Below, piece after piece: positions 12,752 through 18,183 of a stretch of 20,688 bases of DNA; position 1 is the first letter of the stretch, and each line of letters begins with the position of its first letter. A model generated the notes under the pieces. That model did no database searches and was not told the DNA's origin. It saw only the letters and a list, made by a program, of their open reading frames with translations. The position numbers and the translations under genes were made by a program. Source of the stretch: a virus; the IMG/VR virus record IMGVR_UViG_3300046533_001021, positions 1 to 20,688 of that record. One strand, given 5' to 3'.

Positions 12752-13018
12752 TTAATTTTTCTTGTTTTGTTTTGCGCAAAACCGTACTATAAAGGCATAT
12801 GCGCATGCGTCGCTGCTAAGCAGCACAAAGCCTTCTAGATTCGGTGGTTGGTAGCTTGTTAACCAGCCCTTTTTATTTGGCGGTTCATTAGAAACCTTTG
12901 CGTGGTTTTTAATGTTCTTCGGTCCGTTGGACTCGTGGTTGTTGCGCGTTCTGTTACTTGTTATAAACGCGTCTGGTTTCCAGATGCGTTTTTTTTTCTC
13001 TACAATACAAAAACTCAA
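12752..13018 (-). CDS. Possible 88-residue Asn/Lys-rich protein with TTG start
   Basis: A TTG at 13018 overlaps the previous TGA (TTGA), and GGAGAA lies six bases upstream, so coupled translation is possible. The product (start MSFCIVEKKKRIWKPDAFIT) is rich in Asn, Lys and Pro and resembles nothing known. A strong intrinsic terminator and several hairpins read from the other strand in the same DNA, so the region may be structural RNA instead of a gene. Confidence is low for that reason. Confidence 0.35.
   Translation of the reverse strand: MSFCIVEKKKRIWKPDAFITSNRTRNNHESNGPKNIKNHAKVSNEPPNKKGWLTSYQPPNLEGFVLLSSDACAYAFIVRFCAKQNKKN
12794..12997 (+). ncRNA. Candidate antisense RNA opposite the rep leader
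   Basis: On the plus strand, opposite to all nearby genes, a TATAAA box (12788-12793, -35 weak) is followed by a chain of inverted repeats. These are AAGGC/GCCTT closing a stem near 12792-12835, GCTGC-TAA-GCAGC inside it, TGGTT/AACCA around 12845-12866, and GTCC-GTT-GGAC near 12921-12931. Last comes a terminator hairpin with nine Ts. The RNA would be complementary to the leader of the rep transcript. Antisense RNAs of this kind set plasmid copy number. The start point and function are inference; only the hairpins and terminator are seen. Confidence 0.3.
12966..12997 (+). terminator. Rho-independent terminator on the plus strand
   Basis: AACGCGTCTGG (12966-12976) and CCAGATGCGTT (12980-12990) pair over 11 positions with a single G-T, around a TTT loop. 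Nine Ts follow from 12989. The U-tract exists only in plus-strand orientation, although every recognised gene here is on the minus strand, so it must end some other plus-strand transcript. Confidence 0.6.
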
Positions 13019-13338
13019 GATTCTTCTCCAGTCTTAAGATGCACCTTGCGATTCGCGCAAAATTCATGAACCTCGTCGTCTAAATCATAGATATGACCAC
13101 AAGGCTTAATTGAGAGAATATCTTCGTCTGATTCTGTTGTTACAACATAACTGTGTTTTTCCAAGTAGTTGATCAGGGTGCTTCCGGCACCATTTAAACC
13201 AGACTTTGCAAGACACTGTTGGCCCAATACATATTGAGTGCAAATGTCTATGTAAGATTTTAACAAGATAGCCCCTTGCTCGTTTAGCGCATCATGACAC
13301 GTGCGACAAAAGCGAACGCGGTTAACGTGCATTTTCAT
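13015..13338 (-). CDS. 107-residue Cys/His-containing hypothetical protein
   Basis: The ATG at 13338 overlaps the previous stop as ATGA and has GGGAG six bases upstream; an ATG at 13350 is less likely. The product begins MKMHVNRVRFCRTCHDALNE and contains CRTCH early and CGH...FCANRKVH near the end. These could form a zinc site, perhaps a small zinc-binding DNA or replication factor. The middle (TQYVLGQQCLAKSGLNGAGS) is helical. No family is recognised with confidence. Confidence 0.6.
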   Translation of the reverse strand: MKMHVNRVRFCRTCHDALNEQGAILLKSYIDICTQYVLGQQCLAKSGLNGAGSTLINYLEKHSYVVTTESDEDILSIKPCGHIYDLDDEVHEFCANRKVHLKTGEES

Positions 13339-13610
13339 TGTGTCTCCCATTCCATCAATTCAATGACAAATCGTGTTTCGTACTCATCGATGACAACAAC
13401 GCCTTCCCTGATTAACAGCATTAAGTTGTGCTTGAATGTGTGAACCGTTGTCAGGTAAGCAATCGTTACGTCGTCTTTGTTAATTTCAATTTTGTTGTTT
13501 TTGTCGCGGTTTTTCCAGAGAGCTAAATATAAGCTGCAAGCCTTAGACGCGTGCATTGCGATGGCTTCGAGATATGGATAGGGCGGATAATCCCAGAGTA
13601 TCAAGCTCAT
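13335..13610 (-). CDS. 91-residue winged-helix-like protein, first gene of replication operon
   Basis: The ATG at 13610 opens the minus-strand operon. The product starts MSLILWDYPPYPYLEAIAMH, and its middle (LYLALWKNRDKNNKIEINKD, then AYLTTVHTFKHNLMLLIREG and VVVIDE) has the helix-helix-wing pattern of small winged-helix domains such as those in phage replisome organisers. The link to DNA binding is inferred from this pattern. The ribosome binding site is weak (AAAG). It lies next to the hairpin-rich gene-free region. Confidence 0.55.
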   Translation of the reverse strand: MSLILWDYPPYPYLEAIAMHASKACSLYLALWKNRDKNNKIEINKDDVTIAYLTTVHTFKHNLMLLIREGVVVIDEYETRFVIELMEWETQ

Positions 13611-13634
13611 ATTTTACTTTCTTTTTTGTAAACC

Positions 13635-13698
13635 GCTCTGCTAAGCTAAGGCTGTAAATTTATAACTTTACAACAAGCCTTACCGTTTAGCAAGGAGC
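13635..13698. repeat. Long imperfect hairpin upstream of the replication operon
   Basis: Four paired blocks nest inside one another: GCTC/GAGC, TGCTAA/TTAGCA, AAGGCT/AGCCTT and GTAAA/TTTAC, around a TTTATAAC loop. Small bulges separate the blocks. The structure lies in the probable 5' leader of the minus-strand operon, so it could act in RNA (leader control) or in DNA (origin). No U-tract follows it on either strand. Confidence 0.55.
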
Positions 13699-13870
13699 TA
13701 AAAGGTTTTAAGTTCTAGTTTCTAACTTGATTGGATAGACTGGTAGAACTTTTATAACTTAGTAACTTTGAGTAGTTGATTTTTTTGACTATTGAATCCG
13801 TCGTTTAGTTTTAAATAAAATTTTTAATAACTACGCGGCATTTAGTCAAAAATGCTGAGGGCGTATGACA

Positions 13871-13915
13871 AATTCGACGGTGTAGCGATTAGTCAAAAAA
13901 GCTACACGTCGAATT
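13871..13915. repeat. 15-bp inverted repeat with TTAGTCAAAAAA loop
   Basis: AATTCGACGGTGTAGC (13871-13886) and GCTACACGTCGAATT (13901-13915) pair along their length except one missing base. The 14-base loop contains TTAGTCAAAAAA. A smaller hairpin just before it (GCATT 13838-13842 and AATGC 13850-13854) presents the same loop sequence. Conserved loops on unrelated stems suggest the loop is what a protein or RNA reads. Confidence 0.6.
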
Positions 13916-14060
13916 CTGCCATTCTTTCTAACATGCAAACCAAAAAAAATCTATAAAAAAATATAAAGGAATGTTTAATGGGGGTAATTTAAAGTTTTAT
14001 TTTAACATTACACATTATGTAAGGTGTGCTTGTTCAACTGTTAAAACAAATAATTTATAG

Positions 14061-14285
14061 CTAAACTGCACGTTTCTTTTTTACCGGAATCCCGCGCTGC
14101 CGTGTAGGTTTTAAATCCTGGCAAGTAACTTCGCCTTGCGTGATTTCAATGATCTTCAAAGCCACGCTAAGTTTAATGTCAAAGCCTTTCAAGACATTAT
14201 GAATAGTAGCTTCGCTTATCTTTGCGCTGCGGCTAAACTTCCTAATGTTGATCCCATATTTATCGATATAGTGTCTTAACATCAT
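14061..14285 (-). CDS. XRE/Cro-type transcriptional regulator
   Basis: The 74-residue protein is little more than one helix-turn-helix: NIRKFSRSAKISEATIHNVL is followed by KGFDIKLSVALKIIEITQGE, matching the XRE/Cro fold with its A-x-x-x-G-like turn (SRSAKISEATI). The C-terminus is basic (PVKKKRAV). Start is at 14285 or at the adjacent ATG (14282). It is transcribed away from the early plus-strand operon, with a 190-bp gap containing inverted repeats between them. This is the layout of a phage switch: the protein is the likely Cro or repressor of that operon. It is too short to carry a self-cleavage domain. Confidence 0.8.
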   Translation of the reverse strand: MMLRHYIDKYGINIRKFSRSAKISEATIHNVLKGFDIKLSVALKIIEITQGEVTCQDLKPTRQRGIPVKKKRAV

Positions 14286-14334
14286 AAAATTTTACCCATT
14301 TTAATATTTTCGCTTGCGTCGATGTGTGTAATAT

Positions 14335-14356
14335 GTTACAGTGTTTAGTGTAACAA
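14335..14356. promoter_or_regulatory. Operator-like inverted repeat in the switch region
   Basis: TGTTACA (14335-14341) and TGTAACA (14350-14356) form a perfect 7-bp inverted repeat with an 8-bp centre, 50 bp upstream of the XRE gene start. TTACACATTATGTAA at 14008-14022 has a related TTACA/TGTAA form on the other side of the gene. GTGTGTAATATGTT (14325-14338), overlapping it, recurs as GTGTGTAAGATGTT (14431-14444). A dimeric XRE protein would bind such sites. Confidence 0.55.
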
Positions 14357-14441
14357 GATAGCGCACTTTATATAACAAAGTCAATAACAAATGCATTGTT
14401 TAAAGAGCAATGGTTTTTTTTTGTCTGCGTGTGTGTAAGAT

Positions 14442-14453
14442 GTTCTATAGAAC
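14442..14453. promoter_or_regulatory. Perfect palindrome before the early operon
   Basis: GTTCTATAGAAC is a perfect 12-bp palindrome 22 bp before the first gene of the plus-strand early operon. It overlaps the second GTGTGTAAGATGTT copy. TTGTCT at 14421-14426 with CTATAG/TATAGA about 18 bp later could be the early promoter, placing the palindrome on the -10 box, a natural repression site. The promoter call is weak. Confidence 0.4.
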
Positions 14454-14475
14454 GCTATAACAAGTAGAGGAACCT

Positions 14476-14676
14476 ATGGACTATAAACGAGACAACGCCA
14501 AAAGAAAAGACATTATAGCTGTACGCAAAGCGATAACACAAATTATCGACGCAGCCGAAATGTTGAAGGACAAATTGTACGATCTTGAAATGACATTGTT
14601 GGATCAAGAGGAAGAAGCTTGGAATAAAGTAACCTTATCGCTTAAAAACAAACTTTTAAATTCGCATAACCGATAG
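14476..14676 (+). CDS. 66-residue helical hypothetical protein, first early gene
   Basis: AGAGGA lies five bases before the ATG. The product starts MDYKRDNAKRKDIIAVRKAI and is charged and fully helical, probably a two-helix coiled coil (AAEMLKDKLYDLEMTLLDQE). No family is recognised. It precedes bet by eight bases; small helical proteins ahead of recombination genes are common in phages and some act as nuclease inhibitors, but nothing here shows that role. Confidence 0.6.
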   Translation: MDYKRDNAKRKDIIAVRKAITQIIDAAEMLKDKLYDLEMTLLDQEEEAWNKVTLSLKNKLLNSHNR

Positions 14677-14684
14677 GTGAACAC

Positions 14685-15488
14685 ATGACTATGACTGTAC
14701 AAACTCAAGATTACAAACCTGCACACACAATAGAATTCGATGAAAAGAAGCTCAAGCTTCTTAAAGACACGATTTGCAAGGGTGCGACAGACGATGAACT
14801 TAGTCTCTTTATGCATGTATGTAAAAGAACGGGTTTAGACCCGTTCATCAAACAGATACACCCAGTGCCGCGCTGGGATAGTAAGCTTGGTCGTAATGCC
14901 ATCACGTTTCAAGTTGGCATTGATGGGTTTCGCTTAATTGCCGATAGAACGGGCAAATATGCCCCAGGACGCGAGCCAACGTTTACACATGATGAATCAG
15001 GAAACTTGATATCTGCGACAGCATATGTAAAAAAATTGACGGCTGATGGAACATGGCATGAAGTGGCTGCCACAGCTTTTTATAATGAGTATGTCCAGCG
15101 CAAAAAAGATGGCAGACCTAACCCAATGTGGGAGGCAATGAAATATTCCCAGTTGGCTAAGTGTGCGGAATCGTTATCTATTAGAAAAGCGTTTCCAGCC
15201 GACTTATCTGGAATCTACAGCGTTGAGGAAATGAAACAAGCTGATGTTGAAGTTATTGAAGAAGTTAAGCCATTGATAACAATCGAGCAAGTGCAAGAGC
15301 TTGATGACATGATCGGTGAAGATACTGTCTATAGAAAACGATTCATGCAGCATTTGCTTAAAAGCAAAAAGATCACATGCCTTGAGCATATGCCTGTCGA
15401 TATGTTTGATGGGGCACTTAACAGCGCAAAGGCTAATCACGAAGCTAATATTAGAAAAATGGAACAAAATAAAGAGGAAATTGCATAG
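14685..15488 (+). CDS. bet: Redbeta/RecT-family single-strand annealing protein
   Basis: The 267-residue protein anneals complementary single strands during phage recombination and concatemer formation. Family landmarks: TICKGATDDELSLFMHVCKR, TGLDPFIKQIHPVPRWD, ITFQVGIDGFRLIADRTGKY, WHEVAATAFYNEYVQ and MWEAMKYSQLAKCAESLSIR with KAFPADLSGIYSVEEM. This is the lambda Bet type rather than the E. coli Rac RecT type. AGGTG is five bases before the ATG. The matching exonuclease gene follows one gene later, so the pair forms a two-component recombination system. The C-terminal third (from about 195) is variable, as usual in the family. Confidence 0.93.
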   Translation: MTMTVQTQDYKPAHTIEFDEKKLKLLKDTICKGATDDELSLFMHVCKRTGLDPFIKQIHPVPRWDSKLGRNAITFQVGIDGFRLIADRTGKYAPGREPTFTHDESGNLISATAYVKKLTADGTWHEVAATAFYNEYVQRKKDGRPNPMWEAMKYSQLAKCAESLSIRKAFPADLSGIYSVEEMKQADVEVIEEVKPLITIEQVQELDDMIGEDTVYRKRFMQHLLKSKKITCLEHMPVDMFDGALNSAKANHEANIRKMEQNKEEIA

Positions 15489-15490
15489 GT

Positions 15491-15811
15491 ATGGACACCA
15501 AATTTATCAACCCAGCGTTAACAAGAATTTTAGAAAAGAAAAAGGCACATGCCAAGAAAATCTTAGACGAAGCGGATATGTTCTGTGACGACATAAAGAC
15601 AGCGGAGAAAATTCTAAAATCATATGGCAGGCCAGATTTTAGGTTAATGCTTGAAGCTGAATCTTTGGAATGGGACGCAGAAAATAAACGCATCGTTTAC
15701 GAAAGCTATCAAGAGAAGATTAAGCTGCCTCTCATCAGTTCAAAGTTGAAAGTCAGACAGCGTTTGAACAACCAATTTGAATTATTTTTTGATGGAGCAA
15801 TGGGCGAATGA
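15491..15811 (+). CDS. 106-residue hypothetical protein between bet and exonuclease
   Basis: The ATG follows the bet stop by two bases, with GAGGAA and TAGGT upstream. The product starts MDTKFINPALTRILEKKKAH and is helical and charged, with WDAENKRIVYESYQEKI in the middle and KLKVRQRLNNQFELFFDGAM at the end. No family is recognised. Its stop overlaps the exonuclease start as ATGA. Location suggests a recombination accessory, but nothing in the sequence proves it. Confidence 0.6.
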   Translation: MDTKFINPALTRILEKKKAHAKKILDEADMFCDDIKTAEKILKSYGRPDFRLMLEAESLEWDAENKRIVYESYQEKIKLPLISSKLKVRQRLNNQFELFFDGAMGE

Positions 15812-16677
15812 AACTAATCGATATAGAACAAAACAGCCTTGATTGGCACGAATACAGAAAAAACAAAATTGGGGCTTCCATAGCCCCCATTATCATGGGT
15901 GTAAGCCCATATAAAACTCCTTTGCAGTTATACGAAGAAATTATGGGTTATACTGGAAAATCATTCGAACATATAGGAATGAAGCAAGGGCACTTGAACG
16001 AAGAACGGGCACGGTATCTTTATCAAGAAAAATACAAAATGCCGATGTTCACCCAAGTTGTTGAGCATGATAATTTCTCTTGGATGAGTGCATCCCTCGA
16101 CGGTCTAAGCGTTGATAATTGTCAGTCGATAGAAATCAAATGCTTGAGCCTTGAAGATCATTCCTTGGCAAAAAAGGGGCATTATCCAAGTCATTATTAT
16201 CCTCAAATGCAGCATCAGATGGCGATTACAGGGCATGAGTTTATGCACTACGTGAGTTATTATAGGCAGGAAGGTGACAAGGAAGAAATTGAGGTTGTCA
16301 AGGTCGAGCGCAACGAGGACTACATTAAAAAACTTATTGATAAAGAAAAAAAATTCTTGGATTGCCTACTCACTTTTAATCCGCCCGACTTGATTGACCG
16401 TGATTATGTCAGCAAGGAAGAGGACAAGGATTGGCTTGAGTATTCGACTCAATGGGGCATTCTTCAAGCACAGAAAAAATTTATTGAGAAGCAGGAAAAG
16501 GAACTCAAAGAAGCTATTGTACAATCAAGCAACGGGCGCAACTGCAAAGGATTCGGTTTAACATCACTAAAGATAGTGCGTAAAGGCAACGTTGATTATA
16601 CTGCTATCCCTGAACTTAAAACGATAGACCTAGAACAATATAGAAAAGCTCCGAGTGAGTATTGGAAGATAGCATGA
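15808..16677 (+). CDS. YqaJ/lambda-exonuclease-type 5'-3' exonuclease
   Basis: This PD-(D/E)XK exonuclease resects double-strand ends to give the single strands used by Bet. In 289 residues it shows LDWHEYRKNKIGASIAPIIM and GVSPYKTPLQLYEE (substrate arginine and serine region), GHLNEERARYLYQ (Glu65-Glu66), SASLDG with Asp98, SIEIKC with Glu109-x-Lys111, and YPQMQHQMAITG. These are the catalytic elements of the YqaJ family in the expected order. From about residue 205 a helical extension follows. The start overlaps the previous gene as ATGA. No key residue is missing, so it should be active as a toroidal trimer, as known for lambda Exo. Confidence 0.92.
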   Translation: MKLIDIEQNSLDWHEYRKNKIGASIAPIIMGVSPYKTPLQLYEEIMGYTGKSFEHIGMKQGHLNEERARYLYQEKYKMPMFTQVVEHDNFSWMSASLDGLSVDNCQSIEIKCLSLEDHSLAKKGHYPSHYYPQMQHQMAITGHEFMHYVSYYRQEGDKEEIEVVKVERNEDYIKKLIDKEKKFLDCLLTFNPPDLIDRDYVSKEEDKDWLEYSTQWGILQAQKKFIEKQEKELKEAIVQSSNGRNCKGFGLTSLKIVRKGNVDYTAIPELKTIDLEQYRKAPSEYWKIA

Positions 16678-16961
16678 TCAATAAAGAAGACCTGTGGACG
16701 GCTGAGATTAATTTGAACGCTGATCCTACAAACGAACTGTCCTATCATGTTGATAGGCTTGACAGAACTTTAGAATCTAATTTTAAAAGAGCTTTGATAC
16801 CAGGTCCGAAAACAAATTGGATGATATTTAATATTTGCTCTTCGCATGATGAAGCAAGTCAAAGTATTAAACATTTAAAGGAATCTCTTTGTCGAATGTA
16901 CGATAAAAATCCAAGCGGAATGCACGAAGCATATGATCAAATAGAGGAAAACAAAGAATGA
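16674..16961 (+). CDS. 95-residue hypothetical protein after the exonuclease
   Basis: The ATG at 16674 overlaps the exonuclease stop as ATGA, with GGAAG six bases upstream. The product begins MINKEDLWTAEINLNADPTN, with YHVDRLDRTLESNFKRALIP and a C-terminal helical acidic end. No family is recognised. The end overlaps the next small gene as ATGA, so it belongs to the same early transcript. Confidence 0.55.
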   Translation: MINKEDLWTAEINLNADPTNELSYHVDRLDRTLESNFKRALIPGPKTNWMIFNICSSHDEASQSIKHLKESLCRMYDKNPSGMHEAYDQIEENKE

Positions 16962-17131
16962 GCCTATCAACTGTAATATTACCATTGCTAAGCCTAGCTT
17001 GTTTCTTTTTTCTAGGTATATTCAACTTAGCTTCTGGGGATTCATTGGGAGCTTGTTTCTTTGGATTATGCGCCATTTCAATGGCCATATATCAGGGAGC
17101 TTTTTTGATTGCATCAAGGAGAGGGGATTAA
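16958..17131 (+). CDS. 57-residue membrane protein with two hydrophobic segments
   Basis: The frame starts MSLSTVILPLLSLACFFFLG and ends AFLIASRRGD. Two membrane segments (about 5-22 and 30-50) are joined by a short polar turn (NLASGDS), with a basic C-terminus. The ATG overlaps the previous stop as ATGA, and an intrinsic terminator spans the stop. Small two-helix membrane proteins of phages include holins and superinfection-exclusion factors; the sequence does not decide. Position at the end of an early transcript argues against a holin. Confidence 0.55.
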   Translation: MSLSTVILPLLSLACFFFLGIFNLASGDSLGACFFGLCAISMAIYQGAFLIASRRGD

Positions 17132-17143
17132 ACCCCTCTTTTT
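17120..17143 (+). terminator. Rho-independent terminator after the recombination genes
   Basis: AGAGGGG (17120-17126) pairs with CCCCTCT (17133-17139) around ATTAAA, followed by a run of five Ts. It overlaps the stop codons of both the plus-strand membrane gene and the minus-strand 45-residue gene. The reverse direction lacks a U-tract. Confidence 0.7.
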
Positions 17144-17265
17144 CCTTTCATAGGCTTTGGATTAGACACGCGCTTCTCCGGAATAGGATTTTGTTTATCC
17201 CGTTCATATTCTTTAGGCATCTTTGCTTTGTGAGGTACTGATGGTTTCATTGGACTGTTTTTCAT
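17128..17265 (-). CDS. 45-residue basic Pro/Lys-rich peptide
   Basis: The ATG overlaps the stop of the histone-like gene as TAATG, with AAGG about nine bases upstream. The product starts MKNSPMKPSVPHKAKMPKEY and ends NPKPMKGKRGV: no hydrophobic core, strongly basic, many prolines. It is probably disordered and may bind DNA or RNA like its neighbour. No family is recognised. It is convergent with the 57-residue membrane gene, and their ends overlap by four bases. Confidence 0.5.
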   Translation of the reverse strand: MKNSPMKPSVPHKAKMPKEYERDKQNPIPEKRVSNPKPMKGKRGV

Positions 17266-17444
17266 TATTTCTTACCTTTTGCTTTATAGGCTTCTTGTTG
17301 CATCTTTGCTTTCTTAACCGCTGTTGCAACAGGTTTTTTTGTAGCGATTTCTTTAACAGTTTCTTTAAGCTTTGTGGATGCTTTCCCCACTGCCTTAACT
17401 ACTTTTTTAACTTCTTTTTTTGCTTTAACTGGTGCCTTTGCCAT
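17265..17444 (-). CDS. Histone H1-like lysine-rich protein
   Basis: The 59-residue product starts MAKAPVKAKKEVKKVVKAVG and ends EAYKAKGKK; about one residue in three is lysine, the rest mainly Ala, Val and Thr. Such KKxxKA-type repeats mark bacterial histone H1-like proteins (chlamydial Hc1/Hc2 tails, Bordetella BpH1), which compact DNA. An upstream in-frame Met gives a hydrophobic leader, but CGGAG seven bases before the ATG at 17444 fixes the start. It is transcribed against the early operon together with a second basic peptide. Possible roles are compaction of phage DNA, a virion DNA-bound protein, or control of host chromatin. Low complexity prevents a firm family call. Confidence 0.65.
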   Translation of the reverse strand: MAKAPVKAKKEVKKVVKAVGKASTKLKETVKEIATKKPVATAVKKAKMQQEAYKAKGKK

Positions 17445-17565
17445 GATTAACTCCGTTTGTAAAGAAAAGATAGATAACAGACATAACATTTTCAAACAAT
17501 AAGTTTGTGTGAAATTTTGAATTTAATATATGAATGCTTACTGGCATTACACAAAAAGGAAACCC

Positions 17566-17835
17566 ATGACAATCAATCCGACAAAAGACAATGTTTTAAT
17601 AGAGACGATTCCAACCCCAAAAAATACCACACTCATCATGCTTGAACCTAAGCAAGCGGACACAGACAATATGTCCTATCGCGTTTTAGCATGTGGACCC
17701 GAAGTTAAAACTGTAAAGGTTGGCGATAAAGTATTAGCACCGCCACTCGGTGGCTATGTGCTTAGAGAAGACAAAAACAAAGAGACAGTCAAAAGAATAT
17801 TTTCAGAATCATTCATTTTGGCTGTTGTAACTTAA
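17566..17835 (+). CDS. GroES-like co-chaperonin
   Basis: The 89-residue protein fits GroES: start TINPTKDNVLIETIP (the strand of the beta barrel), a mobile-loop region (TPKNTTLIMLEP), YRVLACGPEVKTVKVGDKVL (GxG-VKVGDxV pattern) and end SESFILAVV, like the GroES C-terminal strand. The start at 17566 follows AAGGAAA; an upstream in-frame ATG at 17530 is less likely. GroES caps the GroEL ring during folding; phage versions such as T4 gp31 change chamber size to fold the capsid protein. The hydrophobic tripeptide LIM in the loop could be the GroEL contact. No GroEL gene is present, so it would work with the host chaperonin. Confidence 0.85.
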   Translation: MTINPTKDNVLIETIPTPKNTTLIMLEPKQADTDNMSYRVLACGPEVKTVKVGDKVLAPPLGGYVLREDKNKETVKRIFSESFILAVVT

Positions 17836-17844
17836 GGAGTGCAA

Positions 17845-18147
17845 ATGATCGCATCAATATTTTTGACGACCGCAGCCGTTGCAGATTGCAATGCCGCAAC
17901 TGCGGCTAATACAAATATCAATATCGATAGTGCTATCTGTATGCCTAGGTATGTCTTTCTAAAAGATTACAATGGTGTTTATTTTAATCTTGGAGGCACA
18001 CGGTCAGTTAACATTTATGAATATGAATGTGAAAAATTTTACTTAAGATTTTATTCAGGTACTGGGGATTTTTGGTATCATAAGATTTTCAAAACCAGGC
18101 AAGAAGCTTTGGAAGAACTGAAAAAACTAGTCGAAATAAGAGACTGA
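17845..18147 (+). CDS. 100-residue hypothetical protein with hydrophobic N-terminus
   Basis: The ATG at 17845 has GGAG five bases upstream. The N-terminus (MIASIFLTTAAVADCNAATA) could be a weak signal sequence, with cleavage near Ala. The rest has YVFLKDYNGVYFNLGGTRSV and FYLRFYSGTGDFWYHKIFKT, an aromatic strand-rich fold, then a short helix (QEALEELKKLVEIRD). No family is recognised. It sits between the GroES-like gene and dnaB. Confidence 0.55.
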   Translation: MIASIFLTTAAVADCNAATAANTNINIDSAICMPRYVFLKDYNGVYFNLGGTRSVNIYEYECEKFYLRFYSGTGDFWYHKIFKTRQEALEELKKLVEIRD

Positions 18148-18183
18148 ATTTGTAATAATGTCAGCAAACAATATAGGAATGAT

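Larger units (their letters stand above)
13611..14060. other. 450-bp gene-free hairpin region, candidate replication origin
   Basis: No convincing gene is present. The stretch holds a long imperfect hairpin (13635-13698), a recurring TAGTCAAAAA motif (13842-13851 and 13890-13899 on the plus strand; 13781-13791 inverted), two hairpins whose loops carry that motif, several A/T-rich runs, and a palindrome (TTACACATTATGTAA, 14008-14022). It lies just upstream of the replication operon. Iteron-like repeats beside AT-rich DNA and a Rep gene fit an origin plus operon promoter. This is inference from structure. Confidence 0.45.

Noticed and set aside
13611-14060. tRNA or small protein gene in the gene-free region
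   Set aside because: No cloverleaf with a TTC-type loop and no frame above about ten codons with a ribosome binding site was found.
17223-17450. Plus-strand frames with Phe/Cys/Leu-rich products opposite the histone-like gene
   Set aside because: Antisense reading of lysine codons gives Phe-rich open frames automatically; no ribosome binding site or family match is present.
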